From Actinomycetota bacterium (lineage in GTDB: Bacteria > Actinomycetota > Acidimicrobiia > Spongiisociales > UBA4744), in NCBI GenBank assembly GCA_013152275.1, contig JAADGS010000045.1, forward strand, positions 1 through 64,000: a DNA stretch of 64,000 nucleotides, given 5' to 3'. Positions 25,773 to 34,188 of this stretch are shown one piece after another. The first letter of the stretch is position 1; each line of letters begins with the position of its first letter. Below the pieces are notes generated by a model. The model searched no databases. It saw only the letters and a program-made list of their open reading frames with translations, and was not told the DNA's origin. The position numbers were made by a program, and so were the translations under genes.

Positions 25773-27529
25773 GGGAGGGTCGCTCCGTGGATCGGGGATG
25801 GTCGGTACTCGTCGAGATCGATCGGGTCCGGTGTGGGGATGGGAAAGCGCTCATCACGGTCGGCCGATTCGGCATCTCCCACACCGCTGCGGAGACAGAA
25901 GTCTCCGAAGGTCTCTCCGTCGAATCTGTCATCTCGATATGCAGTCAGAATCGGCGAGAGCAGGTGAACCAGGTCCTCCCTGGCCACGTTCTCGGCGAGA
26001 AGCACATTGAGGCGCGTCCCGAGGGCGCTGCCGCCCACATGGACGTCGTACCTGCCCTTGCGCCTGCCGACGAAGGCGATCTCGGCGCTCTGAGGGCGCG
26101 CGCACCCATTTGGGCAACCGGTCATGCGCACTCGGATACTTTCTTCGCCGATCCCCAGTGCGTCCAGTTCGGTCTGGAGAGCCCGTGTGACCTCGGGAAG
26201 GACACGTTCGGACTCGGTGACCGCCAAGGGGCACGTGGGAAGGGCCGGGCATGCCATGGAGTGCAGGATCACCGGGGGTATCCGACCGGCCGGAAGGACG
26301 CCGTGATCCTCCAGCGTCGATACGACGTCCACTCGCTCACGATCGGTGAGGTCGGTGAGAAGAAGGTTTTGCCCTGGAGTGAGCCGGAATCCGGGCCGGA
26401 ACCGCTCGGCGACGGCACGGAGTCCGGTGCGCAACAGCACATCGCCACGGTCGGCGATACGTCCACCTTCGATCGGCACTCCGACGAACCATCGGCCGGC
26501 GTCCTGACGATGCACACCCAGATGGTCGTCGGCGTCGGTCCACGACAAGGGCTGTGGGGCAGCAAGACGTCGGCCGAGCCGTTGTTCCAGAGCATCCTTG
26601 AAGATGTCAACGCCCCAGTGGTCGATCAGATACTTCAACCGGGCTTGTTTACGGTCCAATCGGTCACCGAAATCCTTCTGGATACCGACGATCCCTTCGA
26701 GTACCTCCAAGAGGTCCTCGGGAGCAACAAAGCAGAGTGGGTCGGCCAGCCGCGGGAAGGTGTCGGGTCTGCCGTGAGTTCGGCCGAGACCGCCGCCGAC
26801 CAGCAACGTGAACCCCTCCAAACTCCCGGATCGCACATCGGCGATGATGCCCACATCCTGGGAGTAGACATCTATGCAGTTGTCTTCGGGGAAAGCCAGA
26901 CCGATCTTGAACTTGCGAGGCAGGTACGTCCTGCCGTAGAGCGGCTCCTCGTCGGCAGCGGCGGCGGTGACTGCCCGTTCACCGTTCATCCAGATGTCGT
27001 AGTAGGCGCGGGTGCGTGGGCGAAAATGATCGGCGATCTGCTCTGCGAAGGTGGCCAGGCCCACACGTGCTCTGTCAGGGAGCGGCGCCGGGCAGCTCAT
27101 CACGTTGCGCACGGCGTCGCCACTGGCGCCAAGTGTCGTGACAAGACGTTGATTCAGTGTCCGAATCAGTGTGGCGAGATCGGTCTTGCGGGCATGGTGG
27201 AACTGCACGGCCTGACGGGTTGTGAGACGAAGGGTTCCGTTCCCTGCCTGGTCGGCCAGTCGATCCAACGCCAGGTACTGTTCGGTCGTCAGCACGCCTC
27301 CCGGGATTGCTGCCCTGACCATGAAGATCACGTCTGGGTTCGCGCCGGGTGCCAGGTCGGCGCGGACATCCCGATTGTCCTCCTCGGTGATTCCGTGGAA
27401 CTTCAGTACCACGACGTTTTCTTTGCTGAACGACGGTTTCTCGTCATCCAGTTCCCGGACGATGGTGCCTCGAAGAAAGCCGCTGCCGGCCTTGATCTGC
27501 TCGACCAACGAATGCTCGATAGAGGTCAT
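25769..27529 (-). CDS. Siroheme-dependent sulfite reductase (CysI-like)
   Basis: Predicted 586-residue hemoprotein that reduces sulfite to sulfide by six electrons. The siroheme/4Fe-4S cysteines occur as CPALPTC and CPNGC in the C-terminal half, and both substrate-binding half-domains are present (RLTTRQAVQFH, GLGRTHGRPDTFPRLADPL). Length and the N-terminal KPSFSKENVVVLKFHGITEEDNR suit an NADPH-type CysI; a nitrite reductase role is less likely given the neighbours. No CysJ flavoprotein is nearby, so ferredoxin or another donor may be used. ATG start at 27529, seven bases after the rhodanese gene. Confidence 0.9.
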   Translation of the reverse strand: MTSIEHSLVEQIKAGSGFLRGTIVRELDDEKPSFSKENVVVLKFHGITEEDNRDVRADLAPGANPDVIFMVRAAIPGGVLTTEQYLALDRLADQAGNGTLRLTTRQAVQFHHARKTDLATLIRTLNQRLVTTLGASGDAVRNVMSCPAPLPDRARVGLATFAEQIADHFRPRTRAYYDIWMNGERAVTAAAADEEPLYGRTYLPRKFKIGLAFPEDNCIDVYSQDVGIIADVRSGSLEGFTLLVGGGLGRTHGRPDTFPRLADPLCFVAPEDLLEVLEGIVGIQKDFGDRLDRKQARLKYLIDHWGVDIFKDALEQRLGRRLAAPQPLSWTDADDHLGVHRQDAGRWFVGVPIEGGRIADRGDVLLRTGLRAVAERFRPGFRLTPGQNLLLTDLTDRERVDVVSTLEDHGVLPAGRIPPVILHSMACPALPTCPLAVTESERVLPEVTRALQTELDALGIGEESIRVRMTGCPNGCARPQSAEIAFVGRRKGRYDVHVGGSALGTRLNVLLAENVAREDLVHLLSPILTAYRDDRFDGETFGDFCLRSGVGDAESADRDERFPIPTPDPIDLDEYRPSPIHGATLP

Positions 27530-27535
27530 GCCCGC

Positions 27536-28417
27536 TCAGCAGCCTTCCAGGTCCGACGCGCTCACCGGATCGCCTCTCCGCCGGCCCCGTTCCACCGGCG
27601 CGCCGGTTGTTGCGTAGTCCACCCAGGAGCGCTCGTAGTGCATGACCCGCGGGTAACCCAGCAATTCCTTGAGGACGAACCAAGTGTGGGCCGACCGTGC
27701 ACCCGACAGTGAGTAGGTGACGACACGGGCGTCTCGGGGGACCGATTCGCGCTCGAAGAGTGAGCGCAACTCGTTCAAGGACCGAAAGCTCCGGTCGACG
27801 TTGGTCGTCCGCGGCCAGGGAACATTCCTGGCCCCGGGAATGTGACCTCCTGCATAGTTCTGACGCTGCGATGCATTTGGGGGTGCCAACTGTTCTCCCC
27901 GATACTCTTGTGGCGAGCGGGTGTCGACGAGGACGGTGTCACCATCTGCGGCGAGGACGTGGTCTCTGCTCGCTCTCAGTTCTTGCCGATCTGCGCCCGT
28001 CACCCGAAAACCGGTGGCTTGTGGTGAGGCGATCTCCCGGGTCAGCGGGCGTGCCTCGAGTCGCCACTTCTCGCGCCCACCGTCGAGCAGATGGACGTCG
28101 TCGAAGCCCCGATACTTGAGCAACCAGTAGCCGAACGCTCCCAACCAGTTTCCGGGTCCTCCATACACGACGACAGTGGACCTGTCGTCAACCCCGGCCC
28201 GGGAGAGCACGCGACTCAGTTCGGCTTGATCAGGGCAAGAAGGCGGCTCCGGACGCTGCAGATCGCACAGTCCACTCCAGAGGGTTGCGCCGGGAAGGTG
28301 GCCCTGGTCGTAGGCGGCCGGATCCGCGGCCACCTCGAGGATCCTGATCCGGGGGTCCCCAAGCCGACGTTCCAGCCACTCGGTGGTGACGAGGGCATCT
28401 GGATTGGCATAGCTCAT
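27536..28417 (-). CDS. sseA: Tandem-rhodanese protein, catalytic Cys replaced by Ser
   Basis: Predicted 293-residue protein with two rhodanese domains (about 8-125 and 148-275) like thiosulfate sulfurtransferase SseA. In the family the second domain carries the catalytic Cys in a TYCxxGxRSSHTWF loop. Here the loop reads VVTYSLSGARSAHTWF, so Ser236 (codon TCA at 27710-27712) stands in for the nucleophile. The rest of the fold looks intact. It may therefore bind rather than transfer sulfur, or use another residue. It is the first gene of the sulfur operon; the ATG at 28417 has AGGAG about 9 bases upstream. Confidence 0.85.
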   Translation of the reverse strand: MSYANPDALVTTEWLERRLGDPRIRILEVAADPAAYDQGHLPGATLWSGLCDLQRPEPPSCPDQAELSRVLSRAGVDDRSTVVVYGGPGNWLGAFGYWLLKYRGFDDVHLLDGGREKWRLEARPLTREIASPQATGFRVTGADRQELRASRDHVLAADGDTVLVDTRSPQEYRGEQLAPPNASQRQNYAGGHIPGARNVPWPRTTNVDRSFRSLNELRSLFERESVPRDARVVTYSLSGARSAHTWFVLKELLGYPRVMHYERSWVDYATTGAPVERGRRRGDPVSASDLEGC

Positions 28418-28811
28418 GTGTGGTCGCTCCTGGTGTCGCAGACCGTCGTCGACGAACGACAGTTATCTGGAAGGGGTGTGACGACGCCGGAACGTGCTAA
28501 CGGGTGGTGGCGTCGTCAGGAGCGTGAGGCGATGGACACGCCAACGCTCGGGTGAACCACCCGAGAGCATCGACACATACACATCGTCCACAACATGAGG
28601 GCCGCAATGTACCGTATCGAGGGAGTTGACGCAAGCACCGGGGCTCCGTCCTCGTGCCAGACCCGCCCGTGAGTAACCGGGGATTCTCGGACAAGCGGTC
28701 CGGTGTTAGCGAACGCGGAGGATCCGGTGTGATACAGCTCGCGGCCGATGAGATCCGATTCGCCCCGCCGGGCGTCCGCAGCGGCGCGAGGACTGACAGT
28801 GACACGAGTGC
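28418..28811. other. Intergenic leader of the sulfur operon
   Basis: Lies between glpD and the first sulfur gene, both on the minus strand. A perfect 8-bp hairpin CTCGGGTG/CACCCGAG with a 3-nt loop sits at 28547-28565. It has no U-tract and I do not recognise a SAM or other riboswitch. It could terminate glpD transcription or lie in the 5' leader. No gene is supported. Confidence 0.35.
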
Positions 28812-30422
28812 TCAGGTTGCCGCGGTTGGCTTCGACAAGCCGGGGAGCCTGTAGTTGCGCCGCCAGCAGTCCAGGTACTGCTCTACCTCGCTTTCCCAGC
28901 GAGCGTCGTGCCAGCCCAGTTCGTCTTGCACGATGGTTCGGATCCGTGGAAGGAGGTCGGCGCCGCCGTCGGGGACCAGCAGACCGACGCGAACGCGCCG
29001 GAGCAGGAGGTCCTCTAGATGCACGACTGCTTCGGTTCGAGCTGCCCAACGCAGTTCGGCCCACAGCAGCGGAGTACCGGGGATGAGCGAGAGCTCTCCT
29101 GGACCGGCGGCTTGGATGAGGGCGACGGCGTCGCGAGACCACCACCCGCCCAATCGGCGAACGAGGTCCTCGCCGAGTTCTCCGCCTGGAACCTCATCTG
29201 CCGGATCGAGTGCAGGGGCATCGTGATCTGCCGGAGGCAGATCCGGCATGCGGGAGTGCAGAGCATCGATCGCATCGCGGGCGATCAGCCGAAACGTGGT
29301 CAACTTGCCTCCGGTGACAGTGACCAGACCGTGCTCGTCGAGAATGATGTAGTCACGGGACTCCTGCGAGGGATTCGACTTGCCGCTTCCGATGACGGGG
29401 CGTATGCCGGAGTAGGTGGCCGTCACATCGGCGGCGCCGACATCGAGGGCCGGAAAGAACGCGTGGACCCCTTCCAGCAGGTAGTCGACTTCTCGCGGGC
29501 TGATGGCCGGCTCGTCGTCGAGCGGCGCGACATGATCGACGTCGGTGGTGCCGACGATCGTGACGCCTTCCCAAGGGAAGAAGAACACCGGCCTGTGATC
29601 CTTGGGGTGGAGGACGGCCACCGCCTGTGGAACCGGCAGGCGCCAAGCCTGGATGATCAGATGACTGCCGCGCAGAGGGCGGATCATCGACTCACCATCG
29701 ACCCGGCTCCGCAGCCGGTCGGCCCAGGCGCCGGTCGCGTTGATCACTGCCTGGGCGGACACGTCGATCGTTCGACCCGTCTCGGTGTCCCGGACTCGTA
29801 CGCCCACGACCTGACCGTCACGGCGGACCAGATCGACCACTTGGGCATAGTTGAGCGCCGTGGCACCCGACCGGACGGCCTCTTTGAGCACCCGCAGTAC
29901 AAGGCGGGCATCGTCGGTGCGGGCGTCGAGATAGTGGAAGCCGCCGCGTAGGCCGGTCGCTCTGATGTGGGGGGCCAGGAGACGAAAGTCACCGGGGTCA
30001 TGGAATGTATGGCGCCATTGCAGAGCGAGGAGGTCATACAACATCAACCCCAATCGGTCCAACAGCAAACCCGGGTGCTCTCCTTGATAGGTCGCCAGCA
30101 GGAAGCCGAGCGGGTCGACCAGGCCGGGTCCCTCACGGAGAAGCCGATTGCGCTCTCGCACCGCCGCCCGGGTGATACCGATCTTGCCTTCCTTGAGGTA
30201 GCGGAGGCCGCCATGGACGAGCTTCGATGAGCGGCTCGAGGCACCCCAGGCGAAATCTCGTTGTTCGACCAGCAATGGCCGCAGGCCACGTCGAGCCGCC
30301 TCGCGCAGGATGGCGGCACCTGTGATACCTCCCCCGACGACGATCAGATCCCACGGGCGGTCCAGCGCGGACCAGACGTCTTCACGCCGGCCGATCCAGG
30401 AACTCCCGAGTGCCGCGTTCAT
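28812..30422 (-). CDS. glpD: Glycerol-3-phosphate dehydrogenase, FAD-dependent
   Basis: Predicted 536-residue membrane-associated flavoenzyme converting glycerol 3-phosphate to dihydroxyacetone phosphate and passing electrons to quinone. The FAD-binding GGGITGAAILREAARRG starts at residue 30, followed by SSRSSKLVHGGLRYL, NATGAWADRLR and TVTGGKLTTFR, all typical of GlpD, and a C-terminal helical domain. Length is normal. The ATG overlaps the stop of the upstream oxidase (ATGA). Pairing with an alkyl-DHAP-synthase-like oxidase resembles the glpD1 neighbourhood of M. tuberculosis. Confidence 0.93.
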   Translation of the reverse strand: MNAALGSSWIGRREDVWSALDRPWDLIVVGGGITGAAILREAARRGLRPLLVEQRDFAWGASSRSSKLVHGGLRYLKEGKIGITRAAVRERNRLLREGPGLVDPLGFLLATYQGEHPGLLLDRLGLMLYDLLALQWRHTFHDPGDFRLLAPHIRATGLRGGFHYLDARTDDARLVLRVLKEAVRSGATALNYAQVVDLVRRDGQVVGVRVRDTETGRTIDVSAQAVINATGAWADRLRSRVDGESMIRPLRGSHLIIQAWRLPVPQAVAVLHPKDHRPVFFFPWEGVTIVGTTDVDHVAPLDDEPAISPREVDYLLEGVHAFFPALDVGAADVTATYSGIRPVIGSGKSNPSQESRDYIILDEHGLVTVTGGKLTTFRLIARDAIDALHSRMPDLPPADHDAPALDPADEVPGGELGEDLVRRLGGWWSRDAVALIQAAGPGELSLIPGTPLLWAELRWAARTEAVVHLEDLLLRRVRVGLLVPDGGADLLPRIRTIVQDELGWHDARWESEVEQYLDCWRRNYRLPGLSKPTAAT

Positions 30423-32014
30423 GGCACCAGCTTTCCAGGATTCATGAGTCCGTCCGGGTCGAAGCGGCGCAGAGCGTCCCCAAGTACCGCGACGCCCAGT
30501 GTGCCCTTCTCTGCCTGCATGTAGGGGAGGTGGTCCAGGCCAACACCGTGGTGGTGGCTGATTGTTCCGCCGTGGGCAAGAATCGTCTCGCTGACGGCTC
30601 GCTTGAGCTGCCGAGCACGATCGATGGATATCTCGGGATCGCCTGCGGCCCGGAACACACAGGTCGTGTAAATGCTCGCCCCGGTCGGATACACATGGGA
30701 AATGTGTGTAAAGGTGAGGATCCGTTCATCGGGATCATCGAGGGGAGTGCGGAGGGCGGCCTCCTCGATCGCCGAAATCATCTTGGGGACATGGGTCCAG
30801 TCGGTGGCGGTTTCCCAAGTGTCGACGGCATAACCCATCTCCCACAGGTTGTTCCGCAGATAGGGTGCGGCGAAGCGACCGGCGAGCCAGCGGTTGCCGA
30901 ATGAGCGCCCGACATCGATTCCACCGTGTCGCCGGATGGTACGGACGGCGATCCGGTGTGTCCGCCGCACCTCGGTCGAAGTGCCGGTAAGGCCCATGAT
31001 GAGCAGGCTCTTCGTCTCGCGGATCTTCCGTAACGAAACGACCCTCTCCAAGGCTGCTATGGCTCGCGGATGCCCGGCAAGGGCGAGCGTCAGTGCGGTT
31101 TCTCGGCTGGAGCTCAGTCGCAGCATGGAGAGTGGCAGGCGGGCCTGAACCATCTCGCGGATGGCGATCTGCCCTGCAGCGAAAGTGGGAAACAACACAC
31201 CGTGGAACTCTTCCCGTTCAGGGAGTCGTGTCACGCGCACGGTGGCCCGGGTAAGGATCCCGAGCCGCCCTTCGGAGCCGAGCACGAGCTGGCGGAGGTC
31301 CGGGCCCGCCGCCGAGGCAGGATAGGGGGGCAATTCGATTGATCCGGCGGGCGCCTCCAACCGCCCGCCGGCAAAAAGATCTTCGATACGCCCATATCCG
31401 AGTGACTGCTGGCCGCTGGAACGGGTGGCCACCCAGCCGCCCAACGTCGAATACTCGAACGATTGGGGAAAGTGACCCAGTGTGTAGCCGCGCGCTCGGA
31501 GCCGGCCCTCGAGATCGGGGCCGGACACGCCGGCACCGAAGGTGGCGAGGCGACTTGCCTCGTCGAGGTGATACAACTGGTTGAGACGTCGCATATCGAT
31601 CGTGACGACCGGACGCTCGTCCGGTTGGGGATTGATGTGCCCCAGGACGCTGGTACCGCCCCCGTAGGGGATGAGACGAGCCCCGAGATGCGCTCCCCAC
31701 GTGAGCAGCTCTCTGACCTCTTCGTTGGTGCTTGGCAGCGCCACTCCGTCAGGGAACGAACCGATCCGGCCGGAACGGAGTGCCAGCCAGTCGAGGAGGC
31801 TCTGGCCCCGAGCGTGCCGGACCCGGGTGCGGGGATCTGTGATGACCAGCGGGTGGTCGGGGAGTCTGGACGTCGGTACCGTGGCGATCACCGACTCGAA
31901 CCGCGCATCGTCCGGCGGGGTGCCGACACCGATGACCCTGTGCAGCATCTGGACTCCGTTGGGCGGCAGGGGATGGTCGGTCCCATCATCTCCCCAGCCG
32001 TTCCAGCGTCGCAT
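30419..32014 (-). CDS. FAD-linked oxidase, alkyldihydroxyacetonephosphate synthase-like
   Basis: Predicted 531-residue flavoenzyme of the VAO/PCMH family. FAD-binding segment: ALPSTNEEVRELLTWGAHLG then LIPYGGGTSVLGHI; flavin pocket GADLEGRL-like motif present as GVSGPDLEGRLRARGYTLGHFPQS; C-terminal HGGTISHHHGVGLDH resembles the His-rich active site of alkyl-DHAP synthase. Candidate reactions are ether-lipid synthesis or oxidation of a hydroxy acid. Co-transcription with glpD, which makes dihydroxyacetone phosphate, favours a glycerolipid role. ATG at 32014 chosen; it starts two bases after the regulator stop. Confidence 0.82.
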   Translation of the reverse strand: MRRWNGWGDDGTDHPLPPNGVQMLHRVIGVGTPPDDARFESVIATVPTSRLPDHPLVITDPRTRVRHARGQSLLDWLALRSGRIGSFPDGVALPSTNEEVRELLTWGAHLGARLIPYGGGTSVLGHINPQPDERPVVTIDMRRLNQLYHLDEASRLATFGAGVSGPDLEGRLRARGYTLGHFPQSFEYSTLGGWVATRSSGQQSLGYGRIEDLFAGGRLEAPAGSIELPPYPASAAGPDLRQLVLGSEGRLGILTRATVRVTRLPEREEFHGVLFPTFAAGQIAIREMVQARLPLSMLRLSSSRETALTLALAGHPRAIAALERVVSLRKIRETKSLLIMGLTGTSTEVRRTHRIAVRTIRRHGGIDVGRSFGNRWLAGRFAAPYLRNNLWEMGYAVDTWETATDWTHVPKMISAIEEAALRTPLDDPDERILTFTHISHVYPTGASIYTTCVFRAAGDPEISIDRARQLKRAVSETILAHGGTISHHHGVGLDHLPYMQAEKGTLGVAVLGDALRRFDPDGLMNPGKLVP

Positions 32015-32016
32015 GG

Positions 32017-32730
32017 CTATGGGACGGTGAACGTGGCGCCGCCGGCGCTTCGCCACAGTTCGATACTGTCTTGCATTACTTGCCGGCTTACGCGCTCTGC
32101 AGCGTCACGGTCGTTGCTCCTGGCGGCGGTCTCGAGATCCGAGTAGAAACGTGTCGATCGGTCACGAGCTTCGGAAAGAGCGAAGTAGATGCCGGCCAAT
32201 CGTTCGTAGAAGCCTGCGAACCCGTTCAGGATGAGCGTAAAGATCGGGTTGCCGGACGCGATCGACAGGCGGCGGTGCACCTCCCAATCGAAAGCGGCGA
32301 AAGCCTCGGCCCGATCGGGCAGGTCGCGATGCTGAGAGAGGAGCGCGGCCACCTCGTCAGGGACGCATGCAACGGCAGCGGCCATGTAAGGCGGCGCCAG
32401 GTACAAGCGAATCTCCAATAGGTGCTCCACAAAGTCGGTGGAGAGGTGTTGCGAGTGCTTGACCAGAGCTCCGAGCACGTTGAGGCCGCCTTCCTGCCAG
32501 AAGTGATTCACGACCGTGCGCCTGCCCTGTCGGACGGTGACCCACCCATCTCGCTCGAGGCGCTGAAGGGCTTCTCGGAGCGTGGGGCGCGTCACCCCGA
32601 GGCTGATGGCGAGTTGGCGCTCCCCGGGAAGCTCGGAACCCGGTGGGAACGTCCCATCCAATACCGCCTCGACAAGCGAATGCTCGGCATGATCTGCCGG
32701 TCGGATGGGAGCAATCCACGTGGCCGTCAT
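32017..32730 (-). CDS. FadR-subfamily GntR transcriptional regulator
   Basis: Predicted 237-residue repressor. Residues about 15-80 are a winged helix-turn-helix (FPPGSELPGERQLAISLGVTRPTLREALQRLERDGWVTVRQGRRTVV). The all-helical FCD/FadR C-terminal ligand domain follows, including FDWEVHRRLSIASGNP. It is the first gene of the operon with the oxidase and glpD and most likely controls it through the palindrome at 32741-32766 directly upstream of its start. The ligand may be an acyl-CoA or an organic acid. ATG 32730 was chosen; no strong Shine-Dalgarno is visible. Confidence 0.87.
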   Translation of the reverse strand: MTATWIAPIRPADHAEHSLVEAVLDGTFPPGSELPGERQLAISLGVTRPTLREALQRLERDGWVTVRQGRRTVVNHFWQEGGLNVLGALVKHSQHLSTDFVEHLLEIRLYLAPPYMAAAVACVPDEVAALLSQHRDLPDRAEAFAAFDWEVHRRLSIASGNPIFTLILNGFAGFYERLAGIYFALSEARDRSTRFYSDLETAARSNDRDAAERVSRQVMQDSIELWRSAGGATFTVP

Positions 32731-32740
32731 ATGTCTGTCC

Positions 32741-32766
32741 AAACTGGTGAGTGGTCTTACCAGTTT
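32741..32766 (-). promoter_or_regulatory. GntR/FadR-type operator
   Basis: Perfect 8-bp inverted repeat AAACTGGT-10 nt-ACCAGTTT, with a nested TGGT-CTT-ACCA (32752-32762). The TGGTnnnACCA core is the classic FadR-family site. It lies 10 bases upstream of the regulator ATG, suggesting autoregulation of the operon. Confidence 0.65.
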
Positions 32767-33624
32767 GTATGTTACACGTGAGAACTCGGGAAGTGGATGC
32801 GGAATCCTTCGGTCGTCCGCGCGTTGCGGAGTCCCGTACCCAGTTGCACCGATACTCTCGCATTCATTGCGGGCCGGCACCATGTTGGGGCTGCAGAGCG
32901 TTCGAAGCGCAGGAGGGTCTCGAGCAATCTCTCGGGTGCCGGAGTGCCGGGAGCGGCGGTCCGGCCGGGAATTGTCCTCCCTGACCACGCTCTGTCGTCG
33001 GCAGGTCGGAGGGGTTCCCACGGCCGGCCGGTCGTCGAGCTGCTTCCGGTTCGTGGCCTGGCGGCCGGCGACATCGCCAGAGGCGTCTGCGCCGCTCCAC
33101 TCCATCGCGCAGCGACCACGATCGAGTGATCTGTGGTGCCGCGGTGGCCCAGTCTTGAAGCCTCGATCCAGGGTGGTCATCGAACGATTTGAGGACCCAC
33201 CGGCACCAAGTGCCGCCGACAGCCGCGAAATGAGCGGTCACCGGCACGAAAGGCCCGATAATCCTGCGAAAGTCCGAGACACGGTCGGCGGAATCGGCCA
33301 TACTGCCCGCATGCATTTTGCCAGATGGCGCTCGAGGGCGTTTTGGCTCACTTCAAATCAGCGGTCTGCCTCCTGTCAGAAGCGGAAACGCGCGAACAAC
33401 TCGGACATCACACTCAGGCTCTACCCACCGCCCGACGGTCGGGCGCGTCGTCGACACGATGAACCTACGCACACGCAGCTATCGCACAAACCACCGACAT
33501 TGCTCAAGAGGAGTCCGGATGACGCATCGATGGATGGCCGAAAAGAGGAGGAAAGGACCCTGTGCTTCCCGCAGCTCGGGTCAACTTTGCGAAGGCTTGT
33601 TTCACCGTGAGAGAGTCTGTCGTC
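32767..33624. other. Long intergenic region between divergent operons
   Basis: About 860 bases with no supported gene. A 39-residue frame begins at an ATG at 33519 after AGAGGAG, and a GTG at 33562 follows GAGGAGG, but neither product is recognisable; the latter would extend the HD protein by 21 residues. Promoters of both operons should lie here. Confidence 0.4.
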
Positions 33625-34182
33625 ATGACGAATACTGAGATGCGCGACGCCGTTCGACTCCTTTGGCCCGAGCTCGACTGGATTCAAGATCTGGATCTCC
33701 GAGAGAGAACCCTCGACACCTGGGTACTTGGATTCGAACGTAGTCCGTTGGAACCCGAAGACCTGCATGAGATCCCCTTCACGCTGCTCGTCCCTGATTG
33801 TCCGACGTCGTTCATGGAACACAAACGCTGTGTCGTGCACATTGCACACGGAGCCGCCGAAGCAATGCAAGAGTTTCTCGGCAACGCACTCGTGATCGAC
33901 ATGGACACCGTGATCGCCGGGGCGATCCTGATCGATGTCGGCAAGTTACTGGAGTACGAGAAGGTCGACGGCGTCGCCGTCCAGAGCGAATTGGGCCGCT
34001 ACCTGCGCCATCCGTTCACAGGTGTGTCGCTCGCCATGGAGTGCGGCATTCCCGACTCGATCTGTCACATCATCGCCGCTCACTCCAAAGAAGGCGATCT
34101 GATCACGCGTTCGGTCGAGGCGACGATCCTGCACCATGCCGACTTCATGAGCTTCCTTCCTTTCAAGAACCTGACGAGGTAA
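33625..34182 (+). CDS. HD-domain-like protein with degenerate metal motif
   Basis: Predicted 185-residue protein (206 if GTG 33562 is used, which has the better ribosome binding site). It has the helical layout of HD-domain phosphohydrolases: MEHKRCVVHIAHGAAEAM, then ALVIDMDTVIAGAILIDVGKLLEYE, HPFTGVSLAMECGIP, HIIAAHSKEG and ILHHADF. In the central motif HDxGK the His is Ile (LIDVGK), so metal binding may be altered, although other His and Asp residues remain. It is followed six bases later by the MmgE/PrpD gene and so belongs to the tricarboxylate operon. A regulatory or chaperone-like role is possible but not shown. Confidence 0.65.
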   Translation: MTNTEMRDAVRLLWPELDWIQDLDLRERTLDTWVLGFERSPLEPEDLHEIPFTLLVPDCPTSFMEHKRCVVHIAHGAAEAMQEFLGNALVIDMDTVIAGAILIDVGKLLEYEKVDGVAVQSELGRYLRHPFTGVSLAMECGIPDSICHIIAAHSKEGDLITRSVEATILHHADFMSFLPFKNLTR

Positions 34183-34188
34183 CCACCA

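Noticed and set aside
28547-28565. SAM riboswitch or other riboswitch upstream of sulfur genes
   Set aside because: Only a simple hairpin is present; I could not find the conserved cores of SAM-I, SAM-II or SAM-IV.
33519-33638. 39-residue frame after AGAGGAG
   Set aside because: Good Shine-Dalgarno but an unconvincing Cys/Arg-rich product overlapping the likely start of the HD-protein gene; left as a remark on the intergenic region.
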